64,000 bases of DNA from Molossus alvarezi (lineage: Eukaryota; Chordata; Mammalia; Chiroptera; Molossidae): positions 21,030,708-21,094,707 of the forward strand of contig CM073896.1 in the NCBI GenBank assembly GCA_037176705.1, read 5' to 3'. This document shows positions 47,753 through 59,734 of the stretch, piece by piece. Each line of letters starts with the position of its first letter. The stretch's first letter is position 1. The position numbers and the translations under genes were made by a program. Under the pieces are notes generated by a model. That model searched no databases, was not told the origin of the DNA, and saw only the letters and a program-made list of their open reading frames with translations.

Positions 47753-47951
47753 GCCCTGGCCTGGTAGCTTAGTTGGTTGGAGTGTCATCCCGCTATAGCA
47801 AAGTTGTGGGTTCAGTCCCTGGTCAAGGCATATACAAGAATCAACCGATGAATGTGTAAATGAGCAGAACAACAAATCTATGTCTCTCTCTCTTGCCCCC
47901 TCTTTCTCTCTCTTTCTCCCCTCTCTCTAAAATCAATAAATTAAAAAAAAA
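47753..47951 (+). repeat. tRNA-derived bat SINE, gagcagaacaacaaat subtype
   Basis: Head gccctggcctggtagcttag, gtgggttcagtccctgg, caagaatcaaccgatgaatg, CT-rich tail and caataaattaaaaaaa. Target duplication aaagt(a/g)taacgaatt at 47736-47750 and about 47954-47967. Confidence 0.92.
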
Positions 47952-47967
47952 TTAAAGTGTAACGAAT

Positions 47968-48560
47968 TGGAAGACATTATTACGAGTCAGAATTAGATTT
48001 GAAGAAAGCTCTGCCAGTAGGACCTGGATATATGAAATAGAGAAATAAGAATATTGCAAGGCAGGAGAAGGCATGCATATATCAGCACTTGGAGGACTGA
48101 ATACTATGACATAATGAGCAGACTGCAATGGATTCCTCAATATTTGTGTAGGCAGGCACAGGAAAATGAGGTTGAGAGGAATATTTTGGTCGTGTTACTA
48201 ATAGTTATCTATTGAAGTCTTCTGAGCAAGAACTTGCTATAGAAATTGTATATACATAACTATTTAGGTATATGAGGGACAGACAGAGTGGGAAATTACT
48301 TGGGGACCTAGGACTCATTAGGCTCCTATTAACACTTTATATTTATGGAGATAATAGTCTAGGCTTAGATGATAATATTGAGAACACAAAAGAAGTTATA
48401 GATGTAGGAGCTAATGAAATGAAGACACAGGAAGAGTTGATGAAATAAGTCCAAAAATCTAGAAATATACTTTTAATTGGAATCTATTAACAGATCTTAT
48501 CATAAATTCAATGGGATTCTTAAGTTGAGGACTTACAATTTTAGGGTGATAATAGTTTTT
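47968..48560 (-). repeat. Possible antisense L2
   Basis: Weak matches to the reverse of L2 (attaggctcctattaacact ... ggagataatagtctaggctt agatgataa). Too diverged for certainty. Confidence 0.35.
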
Positions 48561-51500
48561 AAATGAACAAAAGATAGATATGTGGTCATATAAACTTTGA
48601 AATTAACAGTTTAGATAATAAAACTAAACTTTTAACTTAATGATCACTGTGATAGTCCAAGATACATTAATGCAGTGATTATTATTTTTAAAATCTATTT
48701 GTCTACACTAAAATACACTCTTTTCTGTTTTTCAGATAATTTCATATGGTTTTAATCTAGACTTAATAAGTCCGATCTATGTTACAAAAATGATACATTA
48801 TTATAATAGTCTATATACTTAAATTACATTTTGTTTTTTTTAGTTGCAGCTGATGTAATTAGCCTACAGATAGCCTTCAATCTTGGAAGATTATTTTTCA
48901 GGTTTTAAATCATTGGAGAGCAATGATTCAATTTTTTTCCTAAGGAAAAGAACCTAATGTTAGGAAGCTAGTGTTTATATTTCTAACAGAAAACTAATTA
49001 CTAAATTCATTCACCACCATAAAGAAATTTTTGTGAATCTTGTTTTTGTACTTACTTGTATACATATTTGACACATCATAAGTAAAATGACATGCAAATT
49101 TTTAATTCAGTTTCATTGAAAATTAATGAGTTTTTATTATGTTGTTATTAAATAACTTGCTTAAATTAAAATTTTAATTAATTTATTTTTCTTATTGATT
49201 TTTCTTTTTCTGACGTATTGTTTCATGTATTTGGGTTCTTTCTAACAATTGAACTTCACTTCTATAAATTACGTTTTTCACTATCCCATGTTTTATATCA
49301 GGATATATTTCAGGAATGTTGCTCCATGTACTTTTTTGTTTTATTCTGAGATGAAGCAGGAAATAATGAACTACTGTTTTCAGCCAACTTGTGCTGATAT
49401 TTTCCCAACAATGAAAATATGTTATTTGTTAAAAAATGCCCAAAGAACTCAAAATTCATATGTGCTAGCTATACATGATAATATATTGAATAGAATTTTT
49501 AAACCTTAAAATTAATAAAAACTACAGGTCATACATGCTTAAAAACTGAGTGTTTTAAACTTGGTCTCCAAATGTCCCAAAAAATTTGTTTCAAAGTTCA
49601 TTTCTAAGTTCATTTCCACTCGATCTAAAATACTAGATTGATATGGATCAAACATAGTATCTGTTTGAAAAGACTGACTTCATATCCCAACATTGGCTCT
49701 TCCTCCTCTGCAGAATGAAAAAGGCTGAAGGTGGGACATGACCAAATCCCACCAGGAAACCAAGTTGGAGCCTTGACTCTCAGAAGGCAGTTTACAAACT
49801 GCCTAGTGACAGTTTGTGCTGGTCTGTTTGAGTTTTCAACTACTTTCAAGGCCTAGAAGCAGTTATTCATGGGTCAGGCTACTTACATATCAGTTTTGGT
49901 CACAGTGATAAACTAAACATTAATTAGTGAAAATCACTATCCTCTCAAATAATTCAGGCCAGTGTAGCAAGTGGGGAATCCCACCACTGTACTTGACTAG
50001 GAACAATGTCTACATATAATATATATTTCTGCTTTTAATTTAAATAATTACTTGAAATGTTTTTGTCTTTCTTATTAAAAATATCACTGCACTTTAATTA
50101 TTTGACTGGAATTCAGAATCCTTAAAACTGTCTTTGTGACAGAATTGCTAAGGATGGTAATGTATTATATTCTTCTTTATCTTATTTTATTTTGTTTTAT
50201 TTTTTTAATTTTTTTTTTTTTTTACTTTTGGCTTAAGTTCTTCATAAGCATTACATTTTGACACATAGAAATAGAAGATTATATTTCCTCTCAACACAAT
50301 ATTTTAAAGATTTGTTTAAGCCTTTGAGCACTAGAACTCCTTGTACATTTTCTACTGCCAGTAATTGCTTACCCATCTTTTAAATTTGTTCTTTGCCTAA
50401 AAACGGAGAACAAGCAACATTCATTTTCATGACTGCATACTTCCTGTCATTCCCATCCCTAATTTCACAATAACAGAGAACAATTCATTTGTAACATTTT
50501 ACAAACTGTGGCTGCTATTTAAAGAAAAAGTGTATGCAATTGCCCAATCCGGTACACATTGTTCTAGAGCCAAAATGTCATTGAGTTCATGAGCACCTGG
50601 AACAGGCACAGTAAACGTCAAACGATCACACAGAAAGCACATGGAAGATATTCCTGCACAAGGGCCAAGCTTGCGACTACATAGTTCTCTGGTTGTTACA
50701 TTGCACATTTTCAAGCATTTAGGAAACGACAATGAGAAAGGAGACCGGGCTTCTGCTGGTCCACGGAGATAAGTGGCCCTCCCATACTCTGCTGGATTTC
50801 ATGATGCTTTGTTCTTTGAGACTTAAAATTGTGGAGTGGTCCTCAGGGGAGTGAAGCGATGTACATTCATAGCCAGGTGGCCTCGGTCCTGAATCTGAAT
50901 GCTATTCATGCTTGCCTTTGCCTTTTGAAGCGTGTTACCCATCCCCCCTACCACTGCAGCAGGCTCACAAAAGGGAAATCTTTCTTATTTCTCTTGTTCT
51001 TGTTACTTCTCTCAGGTCTATTTTTAACTTAGTTCTTACATTGAATATTTTTGGACAATCTCATTCACATCAAATTCTTCCAATATATTTCCCTCTCCAA
51101 TATCTCTTCTTAACGCTATAAAAATACAGCCAAATCCAGATTGGCTGTATTTTAGCCAATAGAATGTTCCATAGGCACTTAGAACACAATACTGTAGTTC
51201 TAAAATAATATTGTTATCAACACACTCTAGATATAAACTATGATTTTCCCCTTGACATTTTATCAGATTTAGTATTAACACAATTCAGTCACTCATGGCA
51301 AATAAATTATTGATATTGATAATCTCTTCTCTGTATCAATAGATGACTAAATTCTAGCCATATAACTTCAAAAATGTTTACTATGTTGCACCTTTACTGT
51401 CCTCCCTTGTCCTGTTTCAGTTACTCTTCATGAATGATTCTCATGTTTTCATGTTGCAACTTTTTTCAATTGTTTGTCATTATCCCTGCTAAGTGTTATA

Positions 51501-51689
51501 CATAGATTTCTCCCTGCATTATTTTCTACACACATAATTGTTTGTTCCCATCACTCATTGAAAAATAGTAATTGTATACTTACCACTGTTGTATGCCTGA
51601 CAGTGCAGTAAAAATAAATTCACTATCTGGTTGGATTTAGCATGTAACGGGGATAACAATAACAATTGTCTACTTACAAGTAATATAAT
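48561..51689. other. 3.1-kb unique interval, no gene recognised
   Basis: No clear interspersed repeat. 50480-50960 stands out by higher CpG and lack of simple sequence. A poly-T run lies at about 50205-50223. Open frames are all below 90 codons and without domains. A small dual hairpin lies at 51121-51160. Confidence 0.45.
51121..51160. other. Two overlapping inverted repeats
   Basis: aaaatacagccaa (51121-51133) pairs perfectly with ttggctgtatttt (51141-51153). The second arm overlaps attggct (51140-51146), which pairs with agccaat (51154-51160). The two stems are mutually exclusive. Confidence 0.8.
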
Positions 51690-52460
51690 TTCAGATATTA
51701 AGAGTGATAGTGACCAACGCTGCAATAAAATTAAACCTGGGCAATGAGATAAATATTTGGGCAGATGTGGTGAGTACAAAGCTGATGTCACAGAAAGGTC
51801 GGAGAAAGCTTCTACTGGAAGTTCTTTTGACCCGAAACCTAATTGATGAAGCTGAAGTCATACAAAAGTGGGGATACAGGATGTTCTAATAGGAGAATAG
51901 AAATTACAGAGGCTCAGAAGGACAGCAAATTTGGCATACTCAAGGACCTGAGAGGGAAATGTCTAGAGCAGTGATTTTCAACCCGTGCGCTACAAGAATG
52001 CTTAAAACATGCAACACCTGACTATTCAGTCAGGTGCACTGACCTCTGTTCCCTTTGATTGTCAAATAAAAGACTGCCAACAGCCAACACAATAGCAATC
52101 CAGTATGAATGAATCAAAATTATACCTATTTTTTGTCAGACTGGGAAAAAAAATTGTTTTTGGTGTGCCCGAGAATTTTAGTAATGACTTTCCATGCACC
52201 ATGAGAGGGGAAAGGTTTAAAGTCGTTGGTGCAGAGGACAGTGAGAGGTGTGAAGAGTGAGGAGATCAGAGTGGCAGAGGCTGTCGGCTTTAATTCTTGA
52301 CAGACCAAGCGAGGAGTTCGGATTTTGATATAAGTTTAACAGGAAACGTTTGTAGATTTTTAAGCTATGGAGAGGTATGATTTGACTTATGCTTTATCAG
52401 GATCATCTAGTTTTTGGAGAAAAGGGGCAAAAGGGGTATAGGAAAACACATAGTAAGATG
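51690..52460 (-). repeat. L2 LINE, antisense, split by a hAT element
   Basis: Reverse-L2 wording on both sides of the insert: left side with ggctcagaaggacagcaaat; right side with gtgaagagtgaggagatcag agtgg, tatggagaggtatgatttga, ggatcatctag. The hAT element occupies 51969-52228. Confidence 0.65.
51969..52228 (+). mobile_element. Non-autonomous hAT transposon (bat nhAT type), 260 bp
   Basis: The left end is cagtgattttcaacccgtgc. The right end in reverse is caacgactttaaacc, an imperfect terminal inverted repeat. The 8-bp flanks are gtctagag (51961-51968) and gtgcagag (52229-52236), 6 of 8 identical, as expected for an aged hAT target duplication. The interior has no transposase frame. The text (ctgactattcagtcaggtgc, ggtgtgcccgagaatttta) fits a bat-specific MITE-like family. 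Confidence 0.85.
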
Positions 52461-52804
52461 GTTAATGAGTATGTGGGATAGATAAATAAACATGATTCTA
52501 TATTGCTTTTATAATCAATTAGCAAATCAACTCAGCACATATTTGGGGATAATTTACTAAATAATAAGAGGTGAAAGTTTAGCACTCCTGCTATCTGGAT
52601 AATTTCAGGCTGGTGGGAGAGCTGGAAGTAGATCCTGGCATAGATCTCAGCATGAACTCCATGAGGGCTGAGGGTTTGTGAGGGAGAAGGTGCTTGAGCC
52701 CAGTTGTGAAGGTTTTGCATAACTAAATCTGCAGTAAAGACCCATCAGGAAGATCATGTGGGAAAAAAAGTACATTGAAAGACTGCAAGTCAGTGTATTT
52801 AGAG

Positions 52805-52965
52805 TGATGTAAAATTAGAAGCTCTAGAAGTCAATTATCTAGATTCAAGTTCTGGGTTTCATCTGTGAAATTAAGGAAGTTTATATGCTAACCTATAATC
52901 TCCTCTTGTGGATGAAATGTGGTAAAATTCTTAGTACAATGGCTGACAGTACATGGTAGGTCTAG
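52805..52965 (+). repeat. MIR fragment
   Basis: agaagctctagaagtcaatt, gattcaagttctgggtttca, tcatctgtgaaattaagg and ttagtacaatggctgacagt follow MIR order. Confidence 0.55.
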
Positions 52966-53059
52966 TTTTTATGGCTGGGACACCGAGGAGTGTCTCTGGC
53001 AGATGGTGGTTTAAAGATGTTGGAGTGGTAGGGAGCAAAGTGACCAAGGGAGCTTTTAG

Positions 53060-53190
53060 AGGCCATGTTCATGACTTTATGGTGATGGTATCACAAAAGT
53101 ATGCATATATCCAAAATCAACCAATTGTATACATTTAAATGTGCAGTTTTTATATCAATTATATCTGAAAAAAGCTAATAAAAGCCTAAA
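53060..53190 (+). repeat. Old L1 3' end
   Basis: ggtgatggtatcacaaaagt, ccaattgtatacatttaaat gtgcag and tcaattatatctgaaaaaag match the terminal 3' UTR of old L1M-type elements. Confidence 0.7.
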
Positions 53191-56089
53191 ATAAAATCAG
53201 TTAGATTGATAATGTGAGTATATAGCCAACTATAAATCATAATAGGAGAAAAATCTTCAAAAGAAGAAGTGGGAAGGTCCATGTAGGAATGGTTGTATTT
53301 GCTATGTTAATAAGTACTGACTTCATTACAAAAACAGCTGTTGATTGTTCACAATTTCTATGTCAAATTTACCATCAGACAGATTTCTCAGGGAAGTCTT
53401 CAGAGTCCCATTGTAGAAAGTAAGTTACATGGCAGGACACCTGTTCTCAAACAGCACAGTTGGAAATCTGTCCTAATTTACGTGAAATGCTAGAGTCTGC
53501 ACTAAGTTTCAGGCTATGGAAGCAAGCAGGATATGCAGAGAAATATTGAGGAGACAGACTTTATCATACTTGGAATTTCTTTGAATTTCTGGAATATGCG
53601 AGGAGTCTAGAAAAATAGTAAATATTTGTTTTTTCCCAGAAATGACCATGTGACAGCTCCCTTCCACACACAGCAGCCAATTCTCACAATGATCTTCCAA
53701 AACACGTCGTATTACTATGTTGTAGTTGACGAATTAGAGACTCAATAAGGTTAATAACTGTTCATGAGTACACACAACTGATAAGTGCTAGAACGTGGTA
53801 GGTTTTGGAGCCCATCCGATTTCTACTAAATACGAGTTCTTCTGTCTAAGTGGGGGCTGGTGGAGCTGGTGAATGGAGATAAGTGTCGTTAGCTTATGGA
53901 GTGTGCCTCGGGAGATGCATGTTTCCTCCAGAAATGTGGTTGGTTAAAATTTGGACGGACTCATTTGCAGGTGCAACTGGGAAATAAAATGAAAAAGATG
54001 GAGTATGTGTTAGAAGTGTGAGATTACTGAAATTCTATGAGGATAAGTAATAAGTTAAAATCATTTGGAAAGTGGGAAGGAAAGCATTTCATTTTACTCT
54101 GACTCCAGGTCCCCCCACCCACCCCTGCTCCCTCATCAGCTTGGTCATTAATCTTCCTAGGAGCATGCTTTTCTTTACCTATGATGCAGCCGGATAATTA
54201 CTTTTTCTATTCTCTCAGTACTTTGTACAACCTGCTACTAAAGCCTTACTCTCATTGTTGCTATTCATTTAGCTGCTTTTTTTTTTTTTTTCTAAATAGT
54301 TTTGAATTGTCTAGAATTTTGGAGCAGTAATATTTATTTCAATATATACACTGTGGGCTCCCAGTACCTCTTGATAAAATAAATTGGTTAATGAAAGAGA
54401 TAAAACTATATAGTGAATGACCAGGAAAGTGGGCTATCTTATAGAATCCTTTTAAAAAGAGCACCCTTATGTCTTAGTGTTTAAAGAACAGGTTGAACTA
54501 TCTGAATTCACAACTCTCCCCTCCTGTATGCAAGCTTTGCCCTGCAGAGAAAAAACTATCTTCTGTCTTTAGAAGGCTGTGCTGAAGTTCAGCCTATTCC
54601 ATTCAGTATCACAGCAGGAATATCACAGCCCATCACTTTTAAAAGTTAATGTACCATCCTTCACAAGATCCTCTCTCGACTAATATTGCCAAAGGTTAAA
54701 TGACATTAATAGAGAAGTTCATGGCTGCATAATGCAGTTTATAATCCTGAGGACATACTTTCACAGCAACAACCATTCTTCTCATATCCCCCCTGCCTTT
54801 TGGATATAAAAATTTCTCTTGTGGAAAATTGCCATTCCCAGACGTACAGTTCTTGGTGATGGGGCTACGTGGGGTACAGAAGAGCTGAAACCCGAGTAAA
54901 GAGCAAAACAGTAGTTAAAGAAAGCAATTGCATCTCAGGACAGCAGAATTCCAACAGTGGGTTTTCTCATGCCTGTCTTCCCTACAAAACAGAGAATGTG
55001 CAGTTCTGTGTCTTATTTTCTTTGTGTTTCTGTGAGTGCATTCGGAGCTGGCCATGCTTATGTTTGTTTAACATAGGTCTTGCTGTTTTTTCTAGTTATT
55101 ATATTCCATTTTACTGATGAGGGCATATATTAAGTATCTCATAAATGATTCAGGGCCCCAAGTGTCTCCATGTCTTTGTTGATACTTACATTTTAGAGAG
55201 ACATGTATGAGGCACACCTGGAAGTCATCAGTCACAGTAAGGTTCCACATTACACATTTGTGTAAGGTTCCATGTACTTGCATACTGTAAAGAACTAAGC
55301 TAGATACATAAAGTCTTCAAAAAACTTTATAGCTCTGCTTATAAATCCTAGACTGCAATTGGGGGTAAGGAACCCTGTGGGAGTCCATTCCTCTAGCTGT
55401 TACTTGGCCTTGCAGTGAGGAGGATATTTTATTAACAAATGCTCCACTTACTAATCAAACAGCTGATGAGGAAACAGACCCTTCTACTATACATATAAAT
55501 TATTTCAGTCCTCCTCACAAAGACATCACATTCCATGGTGGTGGCCCTAGTTAGTATGATTAATAACATTATTAAAAATGTAAAAATACTATAGTATATG
55601 ACCAGTTGCAGTTAGAAAAATTCTCTCCAAAATCTATCTTTTTATGTCCATTTGTATGTTTCAGAAATCAAAATTCCCAATCTAGATCATGATCAATGAT
55701 TATAAATTGTTATAGGCAAATGAATAGCATCAATACAATTCAAGCTAGTATTTAAAAATAAACCGTTGTCAACCTGCTTAAATATTTCGGAAATGCTCAC
55801 ATTCTTTATTTTCTCAAGACAACCTTTCCTCATTTATTTCTTCAAATTAAACCACATACAATTCTGTTATGTCAAGGGTACCTAAAGGGAATGTTTAGAA
55901 CTATGTTACTTGAAAATAGAATTCTAAGGTCAATTACTTTAGAAAAATCTAGATTAAATAAAGTTATACAAATCCTGTGGTGGCCTAATAGGATGTTCAT
56001 GATCTTTTGTTCTTCTTCACTAGAAGAGGTGAGGCTTAAACCCCCTTCTCATCATATGGGTTTCTAATAGATAGAATGTGGTAAAAAAA
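53191..56089. other. Mostly unique interval
   Basis: A weak MIR/L2-like piece lies at about 53700-53840 (attagagactcaataaggtt aataactg). A poly-T run lies at about 54278-54292. Nothing else recognised; open frames are short and unconvincing. Confidence 0.4.
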
Positions 56090-56555
56090 ATATGTAAATT
56101 TCTAGATTAGGTTGTGTTTACCTTAAACAAAAAGAGGGGCAGATATTCCTCCAATAAAATGGGTTTATTTGGGAAAAACAAAGAATTGCAACTCAGAGCA
56201 TGTGGTCTCAGGACGAACCATGTGAAACTCCAGAGCAACAAATGAGAAGAGCACTATTTTACGGACTTGGAAAGGGCTGATGAAAAGGAAAAATCCTTTG
56301 GAAGAAACTGATACTTCAGAGTCTAGTGACTTTTCATTGGCCAATTCATGGCAGTCTCTCATTGGCTGAGCTGTTATTTGGCAAAGACGAATCCTTTCTT
56401 CCTTCTGATGAAGCAGTGAAGCAGCATCTCTTCCTGCTGGTGTCAGCAGTGTGTGTTGAGTGACACATGCATGGGAGTTCTCTCTTCTAGCCTCTAGACT
56501 CCATCCTGCATGAGGTTTCTCTTTATTTTCACAATTATAAAAGGCATTGAAGACT
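56090..56555. repeat. Possible unclassified LTR-like repeat
   Basis: The segment ccaataaaatgggtttattt ... catgtggtctcagg ... ggctgagctgttatttggca ... ctctagactccatcctgcat reads like a repeat I have met but cannot name. It adjoins an MLT1-like LTR but does not resemble MLT1. Confidence 0.3.
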
Positions 56556-56895
56556 CCTCCTTGTTTTATTCTCTCAGATTCTTTGCTTGGGGGAAATCCT
56601 ATTAACGTATCTTGAGGACAATTAAGCAGATATGTGGAGAGGTCCCCATGAAAAGTCGCTGAGTTTGTATGCCTCTGATCTGTACCAATTTGCCAAGCAA
56701 AAGGACGAGCCAGCCTTGAAATTAGATCCTCCAGCGTCAGTCAAGTCTTCAGATGACTGCTGCCCTAGACAACACCCTGACCTCAACCTCACAAGAGACT
56801 CAGCCAGAGTCAGCCAGATGAACTTTTCCCAGGTCCCTGACCCAGAAAACCTGTGGGAGATTTACATGTTTATTATTTTTACATGCTAAATAGAG
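56556..56895 (+). repeat. MLT1-type (ERVL-MaLR) LTR, 3' part
   Basis: Conserved MLT1 text in order: gcttgggggaaatcc, cttgaggacaattaagcag, gtggagaggtcccc, ttagatcctccagcgtcagt caagtcttcagatgactgc, cctcacaagagactcagcc, ccctgacccagaaaac. The 85-codon frame at 56632-56889 lies entirely inside this LTR and is not a gene. Confidence 0.8.
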
Positions 56896-57366
56896 AACAA
56901 ACATAGATCTTTTAATCCAGAACTTCACAGAGACTTTAATATATTGATGTTTCATTCTAAAGACCTATAACACATTGTGTAGTAAAAGTACATTTATCCA
57001 TAATACTCATTCTTGAAATGAAGTTTTTGAAATCATAATTTTGCAGAATACTCTTTGCATAGAAATTTATATGCATAAAGACTATATTTATGGTCAGCTA
57101 ATATGTGCCAGTAATTTTATGTGAATAATATAATTTAATGTTCATCAAAGTATTGTAATGTACTATTTACCTCATTTAGCACTTAATAGTGAGAAGGATA
57201 AAGGAGCAAGAGATTTTTTGCCTCTGATTTTTTTTAAAAGGAGAAAGTCAGAGTTGTTTTCCATGACATTATGGTTTAAACACAAGCTTTACTTTATTTA
57301 ATCGCACAGAGTACAGAAGAGGTAGATTTTTAACCAATGAGATTTTGGCATCAATTTTCCTTTAAT

Positions 57367-57557
57367 ATTTTTTTTTATTGAGTTTAGAGAGAGGGATAGA
57401 AACTTCAACGAGAGGGAACATTGATTGGCTGCCTCTTGCATGACCCCCCACTGGGGATTTGGCCCACAACCTGGGCATGTACCCTGAGTGGAAATTGAAC
57501 CAGTGACCTCTTGCTGCATGGGCCGACTCTCTACTACTGAGCCACACCAGCCAGTCT
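57367..57557 (-). repeat. Ves-like SINE (older subtype), antisense
   Basis: ttttattgagtttagagaga, gattggctgcctcttgcatg, ccccactggggatttggccc, reversed head ctctactactgagccacacc. Target duplication ttggcatca(a/g)tttt at 57345-57357 and 57558-57570. Confidence 0.93.
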
Positions 57558-57844
57558 TGGCATCAGTTTTTTTAATGTTAAATAGAGGTAGTTGAAATTG
57601 TTGGTATGTATGCTCTTTTAGTCTCCAAAATTCTGTAATTGTGTTGTATGAACTAAAAATTAGAAAAATATTTTAATGACTATTGCATTTCTGTAGATAT
57701 AAATATTAAATTTTAAAATCATTTCAGATTTTGCAGTGGCAAGAACCCACTAATTCGAATCACATGTCATGGTTTTAAATTACTGTTCAACACTTACTAG
57801 CTACATCAGATGTTTACATTGGCAAGTACAAAAACACCTATATT

Positions 57845-58095
57845 GCCCTGGCCGGTTTGGCTCAGCGGTTAGAGCATCGGCCAGCAGACTAGAGAGTCCC
57901 AGGTTCAGTTCCCGTTAAGGCACATACCTTGGTTGCAGTTAGTCCCTGGGCCTGGTTGGGGTTGTGTGGGTGGCAACCACTTGTGTCTTTCTCATGTCGA
58001 TATTTCTCTCTCTCTTCCTCCCTCCCTCCCTCCAGCTCTATCTGAAGATGAATGCAAAAAAGTCCTTGGGTAAGGATAAAACACACACACACACA
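57845..58095 (+). repeat. Ves SINE with (AC)n tail
   Basis: Head gccctggccggtttggctca, caggttcagttcccg, ggttgcagttagtccctgg, tail gtccttgggtaaggat, with the poly-A replaced by (ac)n at 58080-58096. Flanks caaaaacacctat and caaacgcctat mark the target site. Confidence 0.93.
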
Positions 58096-58110
58096 CAAAC
58101 GCCTATTATT

Positions 58111-59734
58111 ATCTCAAATAACCAGAAGTCCATAGGTAAACTATTACAGCGTGATTTAATACAATGACTCAATGATGTAAGGGTCGATCAACTTCTATGT
58201 AATTCTCTTTACATGTCTCTAATAGGTACTACTTGGACACACCAACTCCCAGCATTATATACTAGCACAAATATGTGTAAATCCTGGAAGATGCCTTTAT
58301 TGTGTGTTGGGTATAAAAGCAAGAAGAGCAGTCTCAATCATCTCCTTGCTATCTTGTCGCTTTAGGGTATGTCATTTCCATGGTGCCTGATCAGAAGAAC
58401 AGAATGACTAAGATTGGTTTATAATAATTAACATTTAACTTCCTGTTTTCTCTAGGGACTCATGAAACATATGTCTTCTCATAACTGCACAAAATTAGAG
58501 TTGTATTTTTTAAAGAAAAATTGGGTGATAGGAAGTTACAATGCAGGCAACCAGTATCTGCATGTATGTATGTATGAATAAATGAATTTGGACTTTTGTA
58601 TTGATAGAGACTGGCTTTCTCTTTAATTGTTCTAAATTCTGTACAAGTGTTCCTATTGGAGATATTAGGGCATGACAAACTATATGGTAATTTTCTGAAT
58701 ATATTTTCTCAATTTGCATTTCCTTCTATTTGAATAATATCCCTCCGGTCCTTAAATATACGTGAAAGGCAAGTTTATCAACATGTCAAATTCTATTTCT
58801 GTCCTTCACTTTCATTTTGCAACAATTGTGATGTGAGAGCACCGGTTGCTGCCTTGCTGAAAAAGTCCACGTGAGTGTAGTTTTATTCTCTGTGAGGACA
58901 GGTGGTTTGAGAGCAGTCTGACACTTCTCTACCCCCAGGAGGATGCTCAGTAAATGCTCATCATGTGCTGAGTGGAACCGAACTACACAGAGCGCTGCCA
59001 ACGTCAGAAAGTGGCTGCTGTTGCTATTAGAAACACAATTATGCATTCCTGCTTTGCATAATACAATTGCTGTTTTAAAACTAGTACAGCTAATGTGATG
59101 TCCTACATACACGGTATGCATTTTATTCAGAGCATGAAAAAATGTGTGATCTTGGTAATATTAAATCTTCAGGAATTTTGTGAAGGATTGCTGGAGTTGC
59201 AGTGTGAGATTATTGGGATGTCATTTTGTCAGGCATTTGATGAGCACTCTTCCGCTGAAGAATGAGGAGACTGCTTTCAATCTAGCTGTTTCTGTTTTGC
59301 TTACATACCTTTACTTAGTAATACCTAGAGGTATTATTTGAACACAAGAATTTAAGGACATAAGTATAATTGATTTAGGAGAATTAAATCTACACCATGG
59401 TATGAACTGAATAAGATTTAGCAAGTTACCTTAAGAAGCTGTAAATACATATTTAAGCTGGTTTTGCTCAACCAAGCCTTCTTTGGATATGATTCTCTTA
59501 ACATCCAGAGGCATGAGTGACTACGAGATTATATTTTTTAAATGTATAGAACACTAATTCTACAAATGTTTTTGAAAATGAAAGGTCTTTGGTGCTATGA
59601 GTAGCCAGAACTGTTTACTATTAGTTCTAGGGAAATTCATAATTAGAAAGTATGTGTAGGTTTATTTAAAAGAGACATGCCCAATATCATTTAAGACAGC
59701 ATTGCTTAAACTCACTTGACAAATCAATACTTAA
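58111..59734. other. Unique interval, candidate conserved non-coding DNA
   Basis: No gene or clear repeat. 58795-59130 is repeat-free, with CpGs and octamer-like motifs (attatgcat, tttgcataat). Function is unknown. Confidence 0.4.

Noticed and set aside
56632..56889. 85-codon open frame
   Set aside because: It lies entirely within MLT1-type LTR text conserved at the DNA level.
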